Both the position numbers and the translations under genes were made by a program. Under the pieces are notes generated by a model that saw nothing but the letters and a program-made list of their open reading frames with translations, had not been told where the DNA came from and did not search any database. This document shows positions 10,325 through 21,400 of a DNA stretch of 64,000 bases, piece by piece (position 1 is the first letter of the stretch; each line of letters opens with the position of its first letter). The stretch comes from Cylindrotheca closterium. Taxonomy: Eukaryota > Bacillariophyta > Bacillariophyceae > Bacillariales > Bacillariaceae. The stretch is taken from contig CAKOGP040001001.1 of assembly GCA_933822405.4 (NCBI GenBank), forward strand, positions 312,636 to 376,635, given 5' to 3'.

Positions 10325-11470
10325 ATGCCAATCGCCGATTGCGACGGGTATTCGCATCATGACAACCACCAGTCATTTCTTATCAGAGGGAGGTGTCAGA
10401 CAATGGCAGCAAAGCAACGAAAGACTACATCGAAGACACAAAAGAAACAAAACAAAAATTCTACCAGGAGTGAAAAATCCAGTAAAGACGACTCTGTGAA
10501 CGACACCACCTCAGCCTCATCGTCACCTTCAGCACAGGCACGCTTCCTGTCACCAATCATCGCAATGGTCTCCTTTGTTGCCTTGGCAGTTGCCATTTAC
10601 GTTGCCAACCAACAGCGTTCCGAAGCACCAATATACCCAACTGAACATGTAAATTCGCCGTCCAGGCCGTGGGAATCATCATCAGCACCAACTCTCAAAA
10701 CTCAGAAATGGGCAGGCTTCAATGGCCTTGCTTCCATCACCAAGGCGTACCGGGTCTTGAAGATGGTCGATCACGATCCCACAGCCTTTACTCAGGGCTT
10801 ACAGGTACATGGAAACGAACTTGTCGAGTCTGCGGGGAACTATGGGGAATCTCTGGTGCGAATTTGGGATCCCCACACTGGAATTATTTCCAAGGAGGCA
10901 CCTGTGGACAATCAGTATTTTGCAGAAGGCCTGACTCACTATCAGGACGAAGACGGCAATGATCGGTACATTCTACTCACATGGCAAGAAAAAACGGCAT
11001 TGATTTATGATATGGACTTGAATGTCATCAATTCGTTTGTGTACGAAACAAAGACAAAGGAGGGCTGGGGAATTACCTTTGATCCAGTCCAAAAGATATT
11101 CTTTGTCAGCGACGGTTCCGCCTTGATATACATCTGGAATCTGAAGTTTGAAGAGATTCATAGATTTCCAATTTCCTACAAGGTAGATCCAGCGACAGCA
11201 GACCGCATAGAGGTTCCTTATATCAATGAACTAGAATGGGACGCCACGTTTGGTACCATCATGGCCAACGTTTGGTACCAAAATGTGATTCTTCGAATCG
11301 ATCCTGCTCGAAACGGACAAGTTCTTCAGATATATGATTTGACAGAATTATATGTCGATCGAGCAAAGACTGCGGATTGCTTGAACGGGATTGCCCATCA
11401 AGGAGGAAATCAATGGTGGTTGACGGGGAAATGGTGGCCTCACTTGTATCTCGTCGAGTTTTTGGAATGA
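10325..11470 (+). CDS. Glutaminyl-peptide cyclotransferase, plant (beta-propeller) type, membrane-anchored
   Basis: Converts N-terminal glutamine of peptides to pyroglutamate; the plant/bacterial QC family is a five-bladed beta-propeller unrelated to animal QC. In this 381-residue frame a Lys/Ser/Thr-rich N-terminus is followed by a membrane anchor at ~74-96 (type II topology), then the QC domain at ~140-381 with FTQGL, a G-x-Y-G-x-S-L-V-R segment, FAEGLT, LTWQE, GWGITFD, VSDGS, ELEW, ANVW, LNGIA and WWLTGK. These recur in the paralogue starting at 16955. The start could instead be the ATG at 10403 (residue 27). It lies 119 bp after the MORN gene on the same strand. The enzyme probably acts in the secretory system, given the anchor. 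Confidence 0.88.
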   Translation: MPIADCDGYSHHDNHQSFLIRGRCQTMAAKQRKTTSKTQKKQNKNSTRSEKSSKDDSVNDTTSASSSPSAQARFLSPIIAMVSFVALAVAIYVANQQRSEAPIYPTEHVNSPSRPWESSSAPTLKTQKWAGFNGLASITKAYRVLKMVDHDPTAFTQGLQVHGNELVESAGNYGESLVRIWDPHTGIISKEAPVDNQYFAEGLTHYQDEDGNDRYILLTWQEKTALIYDMDLNVINSFVYETKTKEGWGITFDPVQKIFFVSDGSALIYIWNLKFEEIHRFPISYKVDPATADRIEVPYINELEWDATFGTIMANVWYQNVILRIDPARNGQVLQIYDLTELYVDRAKTADCLNGIAHQGGNQWWLTGKWWPHLYLVEFLE

Positions 11471-12334
11471 CAATCGGAAGAAGAGCGCCAGGCTAGATGG
11501 TAAAAAAGCTTGGAAAAGAACAGGCGAAAGATGATTGGAAACTGCTAGCCGACTATTGCTGATCGAGAGAATACGTGTTCTCGCCTTGTTGATGTCAATT
11601 GATACGGTTGGACATGCTTACAATGCTTGGATGGATTGCTTTATCGCCACCCAATCGATACCTAGCCGAGCAACCTTGCGGTGGCTGGTATCAATCACAT
11701 CGTCAAGCAGAGCCACTGTCACATTCAGTTTACTCTTAAATGACGACATGGTATATCCTCCTTCTGGGCAACTTTCACACATTCAGTTGGCTACTAAATC
11801 AACATCTTTCTCGAAAGTTACTATGCTACCAGGCGACGCGTTGTGCTAAACCCGCACCACAGCGGTAAAGGTGCCAGTCTTGGCATCCAACATGATTGCA
11901 TTTCTTTCTCGTCCGATTGCTCGTGCTAGAGTTAGTAGCCGCTTTGTTCTTTTTTGATCACTTCTCTGAGCACTGTGATGGTATGACTAATCGCCCACTG
12001 ACAGAAACAGTGATGATCTTATAAGATTATTGTATTTGATGCATGCCTAAAATACATACAGTATAATACATAGTACACTGTGTTCTACCGGTGTATCGTA
12101 CCTATACCGTTACTCTTGATCGTACCTACCGGTATTGGTGTAAAACGTGCACAGTACAGTACAGTATGTAAACCGGCGTAGACTAATACGAATAAACATT
12201 CAATGAAAATGACTGCAATATTCTAATAAAACCCAGACGCACATAATACATTATGACAACAGCCTTTGGAGGGCACTTACACCAGCAGGCACAACTTGAG
12301 AGCATCGTCAACACAAAGATCATAAGTCGCCAAC
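11471..12334. other. Intergenic spacer with ACCGGTA/GTAC-rich patch
   Basis: An 864-bp gap. The open frame at 11535-11849 has no recognisable domain and is probably chance. From about 12060 to 12180 the sequence is crowded with overlapping palindrome-like words (TACCGGTA, GTAC, ACAGTACAGTACAGTA). The same words recur in other spacers of the window. Confidence 0.5.
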
Positions 12335-14155
12335 ATGGATGAATCGCACCAAAAAATTGAATGGTTCATCTACAAGGGGCAACCAATTCGAGAAATTCCG
12401 AGAAATGTCACTCACGTTCTCGTGGATCCATCAATGAAAGAGATTGAAGATGGTGCTTTCAAGAATTGCAAGGATCTTCTTAGCGTTGTGGTTCCTTCCA
12501 CAGTCTTACAGATAGGCAAGAGAGCCTTTGAAGGTTGCCGTCACCTCTCTCATGTCCAGCTCCACGAGGGGATACGGGGCATTGGTGATAGAGCGTTTGC
12601 GTCCTGCGCGCTTGTCGATTTACATCTTCCTCATGGACTAAGATCGATTGGCAACTATGCATTTGCTAGGTGTCCAGAGCTTCGAGCCATATCTGTGCCA
12701 GCAAGTGTAGAATGGATAGGTTGTCACACCTTCTCTTCATGTGTGGCTCTTGTTCAAGTTCACCTCCAAAGGGGACTGAAGAACATCGGTCACTCTGCTT
12801 TTGATCGTTGCCTACAACTCGCCGAAATAGAGCTACCAGAAGGTCTGGAAAGGATCGATGCCAGACTTTTCAGGGGGTGCAGATCGCTCACTACCCTGTC
12901 TATGCCGTCGACAGTAAAGACAATTGGTTTTGCAGCATTGGAAAACTGTCCTGGCCTTGTTCATGTGTATCTTCACGAAGGCCTCAAATGTATCGGCAAG
13001 AGTGCTTTCGCAGGTTGCCGATCGTTGTGTGGTATTACCTTACCGTCAAGTCTGGAAGTAATTGACAATGACGCGTTTCGGGAGTGCCTTAGCTTGCTAG
13101 GGGTTGAGTTACCAAGTGACATTGCTGTTACGACAGCCGACGACTGCTTTGACGAGTGCTCAGCTTTGGTGAACGTGGCCTTTCCACCTTCGGTGGACCC
13201 TTGGTGTGTTCAAATGCTGTTGAAAGGAAGATATGAAATTACTTCGTTTGAAGGTCTTCCAATTCACAAATTGTGCTACAATTCTACCCACACAACTACA
13301 CGAGAATTGGAGGAACTGCTCATGTCTCCTGGCATTCTGGAAGCCAGCAAATCGAAAGATGTTAGACTCATGACTCCTTTCCACATTGTGGCAACCTCGC
13401 CTAATCTGAGAGCAGACATTTTGGAATGTCTCTTGGAAAGATACCCTACGGATATGCTTTTGCGTCAGACTGACAGCTTCAATAACACAATGATGGACTA
13501 CCTATTGAAACATAAATCAAACAAGGCGGTACAACTGATAGGGATGGTTTTATATAAAGTTTTGGTGGAATCGATATCTGGCTGGGACACCAAAGCAAGA
13601 GATAGATTTTACTTGTCAGATGATGAGAGACCCAATCTAAATGACAGCGAGAGAAGACAAGAGCTTCTCGAAGGTATGGTTATACAAGTGGGTTTCTACA
13701 CGGGGTTAGAGACGAGGCTAATATTGGATCTAGCGTTGTGGAAGATGAAAATAAGTTTATTGGAAGTTGATTCAGAAAACCTCGACACGACGGATCGGAC
13801 AAGCTGCCGCTATCGCTTTGGAGCTGATGATTTGATTAAGGGCGTTGTTGGATATTTGTGGGGTGAAAATTGCACACGCCATTCTACTGCTTTAGCAACC
13901 TATCCCAAGTTGGACTTTTACCCTACCTCTGACCCCGAAAGCACCGAGTTCGATTTTCAAGAATGGGAAACGTGGGAACCTCTTAACGACAACCTTGCTT
14001 CTAATTCTGACTCTGATTCTGACTACTACGACAGCCTTGCTTCTGAATCTGATCCCGACCCTGATCCCGACTCTGATTCTAGCTCTCAGTCTGATTCCGG
14101 CTCTTATTATTCTTACAATTACGGCTCTGATGATTCTTACAATTACGATTTGTGA
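12335..14155 (+). CDS. BspA-type leucine-rich repeat (LRR_5) protein with acidic tail
   Basis: A 606-residue protein. Residues ~20-285 hold about ten BspA/LRR_5 repeats (pattern I-x-x-x-A-F-x-x-C-x-x-L-x-x-V/I-x-L-P-x-x-L). They are followed by a conserved C-terminal region (~340-540) that starts FHIVATSPN and includes a basic-Trp motif LWKMK. The last ~60 residues are almost only Ser, Asp and Tyr. There is no signal peptide, so it is probably intracellular. The same LRR plus C-terminal architecture, without the acidic tail, is encoded on the minus strand at 54623-56464. LRR_5 proteins usually mediate protein-protein contacts; the specific role is unknown. Confidence 0.83.
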   Translation: MDESHQKIEWFIYKGQPIREIPRNVTHVLVDPSMKEIEDGAFKNCKDLLSVVVPSTVLQIGKRAFEGCRHLSHVQLHEGIRGIGDRAFASCALVDLHLPHGLRSIGNYAFARCPELRAISVPASVEWIGCHTFSSCVALVQVHLQRGLKNIGHSAFDRCLQLAEIELPEGLERIDARLFRGCRSLTTLSMPSTVKTIGFAALENCPGLVHVYLHEGLKCIGKSAFAGCRSLCGITLPSSLEVIDNDAFRECLSLLGVELPSDIAVTTADDCFDECSALVNVAFPPSVDPWCVQMLLKGRYEITSFEGLPIHKLCYNSTHTTTRELEELLMSPGILEASKSKDVRLMTPFHIVATSPNLRADILECLLERYPTDMLLRQTDSFNNTMMDYLLKHKSNKAVQLIGMVLYKVLVESISGWDTKARDRFYLSDDERPNLNDSERRQELLEGMVIQVGFYTGLETRLILDLALWKMKISLLEVDSENLDTTDRTSCRYRFGADDLIKGVVGYLWGENCTRHSTALATYPKLDFYPTSDPESTEFDFQEWETWEPLNDNLASNSDSDSDYYDSLASESDPDPDPDSDSSSQSDSGSYYSYNYGSDDSYNYDL

Positions 14156-14508
14156 GATTCTATAAATCCGACAATGCCATACTATGATATGGAGGATTAC
14201 GACAAAATGTCCCAAGTACATAAGCTGAGACAATGATCAGCGCAACATCATTGCAGCAAGACACATGGCTTTGTGGAATGTCCCAAGTTGAATTTTAATA
14301 GATTATTTATAAAAAACGGTGTCACAGGACTATAGGACCCATGTTACAAAGTATACCGCAATTTCAGGAATATCGGTAGGTTAGGACCTAGATATCTTAC
14401 TAATATTGTTACAAATTATGACAAAAGTTTGTCTACCTACAGTATAAAACGCATCTCTCTGGACGCGACTTGAATGTTACGAAACGGATCAACCATTCCC
14501 GCCGCCCT
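14156..14508. other. Convergent intergenic spacer, about 350 bp
   Basis: Lies between the 3' ends of two convergent genes. AT-rich; no feature recognised. Confidence 0.5.
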
Positions 14509-16404
14509 TTACACTATGGCCGTCATCACCCATTGCTGCGAGTCGTCAGCATAAGTTTCGCTACCAACAATTGGACAGGTACCGACGACGACATCGTGCT
14601 TGAGCTCATCATCTTCTGCCGTATTACTGTCCAACTCGTGCGTATCCAAACACACTTGTGGATCCTTGGTGGTACGAATGGAGTAATCATTGAAATGCAT
14701 GGTCCACGAGCCAAAGGTTTCGTGTGGATCACAGTCCCACAACACCAAGGGAACATTTGCTTGAGCAGCTCCTGAAGGGACCAAACACATGGCCGGATTG
14801 AGTTTGGACCGAATCATTCCAATCTTCATTTGATTGGGATCATCCTCGTGGGTTTTGTGTGTGGCAGAAGAGTGCTCCCATAGCTGAGAATCCGCTGACT
14901 GATCGCAGGGTTTGAGCACAATGGGTGCCAATTTGAGGGCCTCTCCACCTTCGACAGTGATGCACTTATCACTACTTTTGCTCTTGAGAGTCATCCATTC
15001 GTCGTCATCGTCATCATCCTCGTCCTCGTCACTATCACCCTCTTCGTCTTGAGCCTCCTTGGCGGCAACCTTGGCTTCTACCGGCGGATAATCAGTAGCC
15101 AATTTGGTGACCCACTCTTTCCCATGGCCAATGGTTGTGGTCCTAGTGTCGTCGACTGGACAAGTTCCAACGACCACGTCGTACTGTTTCGATTCACTGC
15201 CACCATGATCATTGTAGGTATCCAAACATACTTGTGGATCCTTGGTGGTCCGAATCGAAAAATCTTGTGTCGAAATGGTCCAAGATCCAAAAACTTCGTC
15301 GGGATCGCAATCCCACAAGATCAAGGGAACCCTGGCATTGGCGGACCCCGACGGGACTAGACACATGCTTGGATTGAGCTTGGATCGAATCATTCCAATT
15401 TTGGAACCACCTATTTTGTGTTGGGCAGTGGTGGTGGTGGTGGTGGATGCTGCGGCTGCTTCCAATGACAAGTGCGTCCAGAGCTGTGCGTCATCCGACT
15501 GGTCGCAATCCACCAAGACAATGGGATTCAATTTGAGAGGTTTTCCTCCTTCCACCGCAATGCACTTGGCGTGTTCAGTAGTAGTGGTAGTGGTAGTAGT
15601 AGTAGTAGTAGTAGTAGTGGTAATCTTGCTTTGAATGGTCAACCAATCCGTGTACCCTTGCGCTTTCAATTCGGCTTCTCGGGTAGCTTTCTTTACTTTG
15701 GCAATGTTGTTTACCACTGTCGTGGCACTCCAATGTTGTTGTTGTTTGTGGTCACAAACTGCCATTTCAATCATACCCTTATGAATTTCTTGCAATTGCC
15801 AACATTTGCGTGGATTGGATCGTAGACGAATGGTATCATCGTCGTATGCCTCAAAGGCGGCATCCGTGGGCAAGGCCACCGAGACTGACTTGGAAGAGGA
15901 GGCACGAACCCCCGTCACCACCTGCGGTTGGGCGTCGGGACAGTTTTTGAGCATGAGGAATCGTCCCGTCGTGACAATGCACTTTTGAGGATTGAGCTTG
16001 GACCTGACATAATAATTGTCGGTGGTTTGAGTCCACAAGGTCTTGTCTTCATTTGAGTCATCATCCTCACCACAATCAGTCAAATGAATGAGGGTATCAA
16101 AGTCAGTTTTTCCATTCAAGACCGCCACACATTGGTTACTGGATGTGCTTTCAATACGGAACCAAGATGACTGGGCATTGGATAATAGTCGTGATTCCAC
16201 ATTGTTGTTGTGGTTGTTGTGGTTTGCATTTTGTTTGGCGGCATCCAGATGGAACACTAGATTTTTGGTGACGCGGGCACTATTCAAGGAAGTACGGTTA
16301 TATTTTTGTTCTTCCTGTGCTTGAGTACTGCTGCAAACAAGTGCTATCCAACAAAGCAAGGTGATTGTTCTGCAAGGTCTGCTGCTACTTTGAACAGACA
16401 TCAT
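14509..16404 (-). CDS. Secreted ricin-B-like beta-trefoil (lectin-fold) repeat protein
   Basis: A 631-residue protein with a signal peptide (~1-29: hydrophobic core TITLLCWIALVC, then AQ cleavage region). Three beta-trefoil-like segments follow, at roughly 50-240, 250-430 and 460-631. They contain repeated C-(I/L)-x-x-x and Q-x-W-type signatures (QLW, GSW, QQW) typical of the ricin-B lectin fold, a carbohydrate-binding fold found in many harmless lectins. The second and third segments are clear duplicates (shared IRTTKDPQVCLDT and GMIRSKLNP motifs). Linkers include a poly-Thr tract from an ACT repeat and an Asp/Glu run (~451-469). No catalytic domain is attached. A role in binding cell-wall or matrix sugars is inference. 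Two consecutive ATGs sit at the start. Transcribed divergently from the QC gene at 16955. Confidence 0.75.
   Translation of the reverse strand: MMSVQSSSRPCRTITLLCWIALVCSSTQAQEEQKYNRTSLNSARVTKNLVFHLDAAKQNANHNNHNNNVESRLLSNAQSSWFRIESTSSNQCVAVLNGKTDFDTLIHLTDCGEDDDSNEDKTLWTQTTDNYYVRSKLNPQKCIVTTGRFLMLKNCPDAQPQVVTGVRASSSKSVSVALPTDAAFEAYDDDTIRLRSNPRKCWQLQEIHKGMIEMAVCDHKQQQHWSATTVVNNIAKVKKATREAELKAQGYTDWLTIQSKITTTTTTTTTTTTTTTEHAKCIAVEGGKPLKLNPIVLVDCDQSDDAQLWTHLSLEAAAASTTTTTTAQHKIGGSKIGMIRSKLNPSMCLVPSGSANARVPLILWDCDPDEVFGSWTISTQDFSIRTTKDPQVCLDTYNDHGGSESKQYDVVVGTCPVDDTRTTTIGHGKEWVTKLATDYPPVEAKVAAKEAQDEEGDSDEDEDDDDDDEWMTLKSKSSDKCITVEGGEALKLAPIVLKPCDQSADSQLWEHSSATHKTHEDDPNQMKIGMIRSKLNPAMCLVPSGAAQANVPLVLWDCDPHETFGSWTMHFNDYSIRTTKDPQVCLDTHELDSNTAEDDELKHDVVVGTCPIVGSETYADDSQQWVMTAIV
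15577..15621 (-). repeat. (ACT/ACC)n trinucleotide repeat coding poly-Thr
   Basis: A run of GTA/GTG triplets on the plus strand reads as consecutive Thr codons in the beta-trefoil gene. It is in frame, so length changes would only alter linker length. Confidence 0.9.
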
Positions 16405-16954
16405 TCAGAAATGACTGTAGCTGTCTTCGATATGTGATGGTCTATTGCTATGACTGTTCGTGTTGCCTTTGGATTAAAAATGGATCAATCAATCAATGGA
16501 TCAACGCAAAGAGAGACAAGGTATGGTTTAGCAGAAGGTAACGAATCGAAATAAAATCCAAAAACTTTCGTACCAACCGTAAGATTATACGAGTATTACA
16601 GTGTGACAGTCAATCAATCTTGTTACTGAAATCTTTTTCTTCGTCGTGCCGCCAAAAATCCATTTCGGCGGACAGTTTTGGGGGCCGAAACAGAATTTGG
16701 CCGGCCGGTGGGGGAAATAAAAGAATTCTAGTTCCCCCAACCCCTTTCAATTTTCAAATTTTTACACACGACCGACCAACTTGAAACTATATTGTTCATC
16801 ACATGGTCATCGTCAGCGAAAAAAACATCATCATTCTATTGTGCTTATTACTGTACTGTACTGTATCTTGTATGATAGCAAAAATAGTTAATGAAGGACA
16901 TCCAACGCTAGAATAGTATATTATTGTTGCTTCCCTTCAACGCCTCATCTTCTA
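16405..16954. other. Divergent promoter region, 550 bp
   Basis: Shared upstream region of the trefoil gene (-) and the second QC gene (+). It has a C-rich patch with CCGGCCGG near 16700 and a TACTGTACTGTACTGTA run near 16852-16868. No gene seen. Confidence 0.5.
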
Positions 16955-18400
16955 ATGAGATCAAAGTCCCGACCACGCAACAACGACGACATTGAGCAAA
17001 GCACCAGCAGTGGTGATCATCATCATCATCATCATCATCATCATTCGGAAGTAGATTCTCAGGCGGAGGTGCAGGCCAAGAAACGAAAAAGAATGAAGCA
17101 AGCTGCAGCAATGTTGGCCATATTAGTGGCAGCCATCATAGCTGCCACGCTTCTTCTCTTGGGAAACAATAATGCGGACAGTGATGACTTTGTAGTAGGT
17201 ATTGACAATGATGCGAATGCTGTGAATACGGCACCATCCTTGGCCCCTGCGATGTCACCAAACAACAGCAACAACAATGGTAAGAATGATAACGATGAAC
17301 CTTCCTCCTCCTTCATTCCAACCATTGGTAATCATAATTCACCAACGCTAGCGCCATCTCTTCTTCCAACCGTTACTACATCGGCTCCGTCAATAACAAC
17401 GACGTTACCATTCCCGAACCCAACCATGATACCAACAACACTCAAACCATCTGCAACACCATCATTCAAACCAACCACACAAAAACCATCTGTAACTCCG
17501 TCATTCAAACCAACATTCAATCCAACAACAACGCCTACACTCGATCCAACAACAACGCCGACACACAATCCAACAATCCAATCAACAACTCTCCAACCAT
17601 CTACAGAACCATCCGTCAACGATAATATATTTTTGGACAATTTTGATGAAGTCGTCTCGCTCACGGACAATTTCCAAATCCTTCAAGTCGTCGACCATGA
17701 CCCTTCTGCCTTCACTCAAGGTTTGTATTACGACAAGGATTCAGGCCTCTTGACGGAAGGCACGGGAATCTATGGACGATCCTTGATCCGAACCTGGGAT
17801 CCAATGACGGGCCAAGTCCTACAAGAAACGAAATTGGAACGAGCCTTTTTTGGAGAAGGCGTGACGTGGTATATGGATTCGTTTGGAGAGGAACGATTCA
17901 TTCAGATAACTTGGAAAGAACAAAGTGCCTTTGTGTACGATACTACCGACCTGAATCAACTTCAATCCTTTACTTACGACCAACGAACCACCACCAATGA
18001 AGGCTGGGGAATTACCTTTGATCCTATTGAGCAGATTTTCTATGTCAGTGACGGATCCCACTTCATTCACATCTGGGATCTGAACTTTCAACTGGTGCGC
18101 AAGTTTCCAGTCACTTGGAAACAAGAGAATGGCGATACTCGCAATGTAGACCGTTTGAACGAACTGGAATGGGATCCCATCACCAAGACCATCTTAGCCA
18201 ATGTATGGTATGCCAATTACATTGTGCGGATATGGCCAGGCACGGGAAAAGTTATACAGGTACATGACATGGCGTCCCTACAAAGTGGAGGAGGCGGTGG
18301 TGTCTTGAATGGGATTGCACACCACTCGGCCAAGAAGTGGTGGGTCACGGGCAAGGAATGGAGGAATTTGTACCTTATCGAGTTCAATGAATCTGGTTAG
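16955..18400 (+). CDS. Glutaminyl-peptide cyclotransferase, plant type, with His-rich tail, TM anchor and Pro/Thr stalk
   Basis: A 481-residue paralogue of the QC at 10325, with the same enzyme domain (~235-481; FTQGL, FFGEGVTW, GWGITFDP, VSDGS, ELEWDP, ANVWY, LNGIAHH, WWVTGK). The front is different: nine consecutive His residues from a CAT repeat in a basic cytosolic tail, a transmembrane segment at ~47-70 (AAAMLAILVAAIIAATLLLL), and a long Asn/Pro/Thr stalk (~90-225) with PSFKPTT-type repeats. The topology is type II, with the enzyme outside or in the lumen. The stalk style matches other surface proteins in this window. The ATG at 16955 is the first in frame after a run of stops. The duplication is old, because only motifs are shared. 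Confidence 0.88.
   Translation: MRSKSRPRNNDDIEQSTSSGDHHHHHHHHHSEVDSQAEVQAKKRKRMKQAAAMLAILVAAIIAATLLLLGNNNADSDDFVVGIDNDANAVNTAPSLAPAMSPNNSNNNGKNDNDEPSSSFIPTIGNHNSPTLAPSLLPTVTTSAPSITTTLPFPNPTMIPTTLKPSATPSFKPTTQKPSVTPSFKPTFNPTTTPTLDPTTTPTHNPTIQSTTLQPSTEPSVNDNIFLDNFDEVVSLTDNFQILQVVDHDPSAFTQGLYYDKDSGLLTEGTGIYGRSLIRTWDPMTGQVLQETKLERAFFGEGVTWYMDSFGEERFIQITWKEQSAFVYDTTDLNQLQSFTYDQRTTTNEGWGITFDPIEQIFYVSDGSHFIHIWDLNFQLVRKFPVTWKQENGDTRNVDRLNELEWDPITKTILANVWYANYIVRIWPGTGKVIQVHDMASLQSGGGGGVLNGIAHHSAKKWWVTGKEWRNLYLIEFNESG
17018..17044 (+). repeat. (CAT)9 trinucleotide repeat coding nine His
   Basis: Perfect CAT repeat in the N-terminal tail of the second QC gene. It is a natural coding microsatellite. Confidence 0.95.
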
Positions 18401-18490
18401 TGTACTCTAGGACAGTACAGCATAATGCAGCATTTACTCTTTCGACTCATTTTATCATTCTATATAGTAGTCTATTCATTCGATAGCTGA

Positions 18491-21400
18491 TTACAACCGT
18501 CGAATGATCTTGCGCTGTAGATGATCGACTGATTCCTCCGACATGAATGGAATCAACCGTCGACACAGATTCTTCGCTTCCTCTAACAGACCCTCGCACA
18601 AGAGCGACTCCACGACGCTTGCGCCTTCCATCTCCAACAGACGATACTCGGATGACAATTCACCATCATCATCCTCCAATGTTGGCTTATCTTTTCCATG
18701 CCCCCCTGGTGTCAGGACAGGGAGTCTCATTTGAAACCGAACGCTCGATCGATGCGTTCGCGCCTTGCGGGCCAAATCATCATCTCCGGCCTCTCGAAAG
18801 CAATAGATGGCCTTGTCCCACAATGATTCGGCTGCCGACAAGTCTTCCTCTACTTCCGCGGCTTCCGCATTGTCCATCCCTGACGATAGCCATTCGTCCC
18901 TCGTCATTGTCATATTCTCCACATCGTCCACCTTGTTGCGACTCGCCAGTGGAACCAATGGCGTCGAAGATGATGATGCAGATTGCGACTCGGTTCCCTT
19001 ACGAGTCTTGTTTCGCGCCATGGACGTCGTCGTGATCCAACGGACAAAGGCATCTCCCGCAACGCTGCCTTCTATTTCCACAAAGAACAAACGTTCAATG
19101 CTACGAGTCACAGCTGTATACAACAACTTCATGTGACCTTCCACTTCTGGATACAAATTCTGATATTCATCATTGGCTCTACCCAGCAATAAGTCTCGCC
19201 ATGGCTTTTGAATGCCATCTGGAAGCTCACCAAAGAATCCCAACACCATCACACTCTTGAATTCCAAACCCTTGGCCGCACGAATACCATACACCAAGGC
19301 GTATCCACCCAAAGCACGACGCCAACGAGATACACTGGAATCGTGGACCAAGATCATCGTTCCGTTTAGCTTGGTCTTGATGACAGACTCGACCATTGCG
19401 GTCGATACCTTGTACAGCACTCCAGGTCTTGGACCCACAAAGACACCTCGATCTTCCTTCAGCTGCTTGGCGCTATGAGGAAACGCACCAAACATGCACG
19501 ACAAGATGGCTCCAGCCGTGTTCAGAATACCAGCGTGACTGCGGTAATTGACATTGACCGTCTTTGGCTTTTGCAGCAACAGCCCACTCTTGTCCTTGGC
19601 GATATGATATTCGACGGAACGGATGTCTTCAAATCGAAACTCAACTCCCTCTACGACACTCTGTGCTGGATCGCCAGCCAAGAACAGATCGCCAGGTCCG
19701 CTCAAATAGAAAAACAGCAAAATCTCCGCTTGAGTGTAGTCCTGGATTTCATCCACATAGATCTTTCGCTTGCGGATTTGGTGGTAAATGTCGGGAGCGG
19801 TGGTCTTGGATGACTCCAGCCGTTGCAACAGCGCCATGATGCGATCGCAGTCGTCCCACAGGTTGTACTCTTCCATATACCGCTGGTACTTCACAAAGAT
19901 ATCGTACACGATGGGTCGCTGCTCGTCGACACCCAGGCGACAACGCCTGCTACCAAAGATCTCCAAATTCAAGAACGACTGTCGATCCACGACATGATTG
20001 TCTGCCTGCAGCTGTGTTGTAGCCTCGATGGATCCCTTGATGAAGGATCGGATACATGACCATACCAGCAACGGGTCGATGCCTTTGTCGCCCGAGTACA
20101 CCTCCGTCTTGAATCTTTGAAAAGTCATCCGTTCGCTGCGCCGAAACATATCTCGAATATTATCCACTCTGGGTAGTGCGTACTCCAACCTCGACAACAA
20201 CTCATCAAATGTGGTAAAGGTCATGCTTGTCGTGACCACGGTTGTATCACCATTGGCATTACCATTTGGATTCTGTGTCTGTCCCACAGTCTCTGATACA
20301 TACTTGCACAACCGACGAGACCGAGCTACAAAGAGCTGTGTGAAAGTCAAGTCGTGCACATTGACCTGACGATCGTAGTCCATTCGACTCAAAATACAAA
20401 CAGTCTTTCCTGTTCCCGATCTACCTAGAAGCAACACGGTCCCCGTCGTCTCGACGATGTCTCGTTCTTCATCGGTCAACTTCAAACGGGGCGTCCAAGA
20501 GTCTTCCACGACTTGGCCGACCTCATCGATGCCACCAAACTGATATACTTTCAGAGGAACATTTCCAGTCGGATCTAACATGATACGACTTGGATTCGTA
20601 TTGTGATCCATCGTTTCAGACACGTCAACAAACAAGCTATCACCAGGCACAAGTTGTCGGTTGCTTCGAGCATTAGAGTCATCAATCAGCCTTACCATCC
20701 GAGATACATTGTCGTGCTTTGCAACATACCAGATCAGCATGTTGGCACCTTCTTCGGTCCACAAAATTCGAAAGCCTGACTTTTGTTCCAAATAGGTCTC
20801 GTACACGGTGACCGTCTTGCTGCCTTTCAGTCGTTTGGCAAGGATACGGCTCCGCTCACCTTGAGAAAGCTGGGTGATGCGACGAACGAAGAAATCTCTG
20901 TATTTGGAATCTCCCTGCTTCAGCCACTTGACAACGTGAGGAGTATACTGGATGGTTTTGTATGCAATTTCGTCCATTGTTTTGCTCATATCTGGAGATG
21001 GCATCGGTCGGGACATCTTTCTGATTTCATTATCATCAACGTTTGGTTGGTTTGACGCATTGTCAAAGATGGTATTTTGGACACTTTCCATGGCAGTATC
21101 AAGCACTTCCAACGTCTCAATCATATCGTCTGAAATTTCACGAGTGGTGCTGATGTCGTTGACAATAATACCCTCATCAGCTTGTAGTTCTTCGGACGAT
21201 TTCACAAAATCAACTGTTGAGTCACGGATTGATGACCACTCAGAAGCGCCAACCATCGTATTTCCGATGAGGTCAATACATTTGCACCAAACATGCTGAA
21301 ACAAACGAGAGCTCTCCACATGCATAAGAACCTGCGTTCTTGTAGCTTGTCTCACTGACCAAGCACGACATACTGCTTGCAGTTTGGAAATTCCGCGACG

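Noticed and set aside
11535..11849. 104-codon frame in the spacer after the first QC gene
   Set aside because: No domain, no homologous partner in the window, and composition like the surrounding spacer.
14509..16404. Reading the trefoil protein as a ricin-like toxin
   Set aside because: Only the sugar-binding fold is present; there is no catalytic chain or other toxic domain.
17018..17044. Nine-His stretch as an engineered tag
   Set aside because: It is a plain CAT microsatellite in a natural gene with introns-era neighbours; no vector sequence is nearby.
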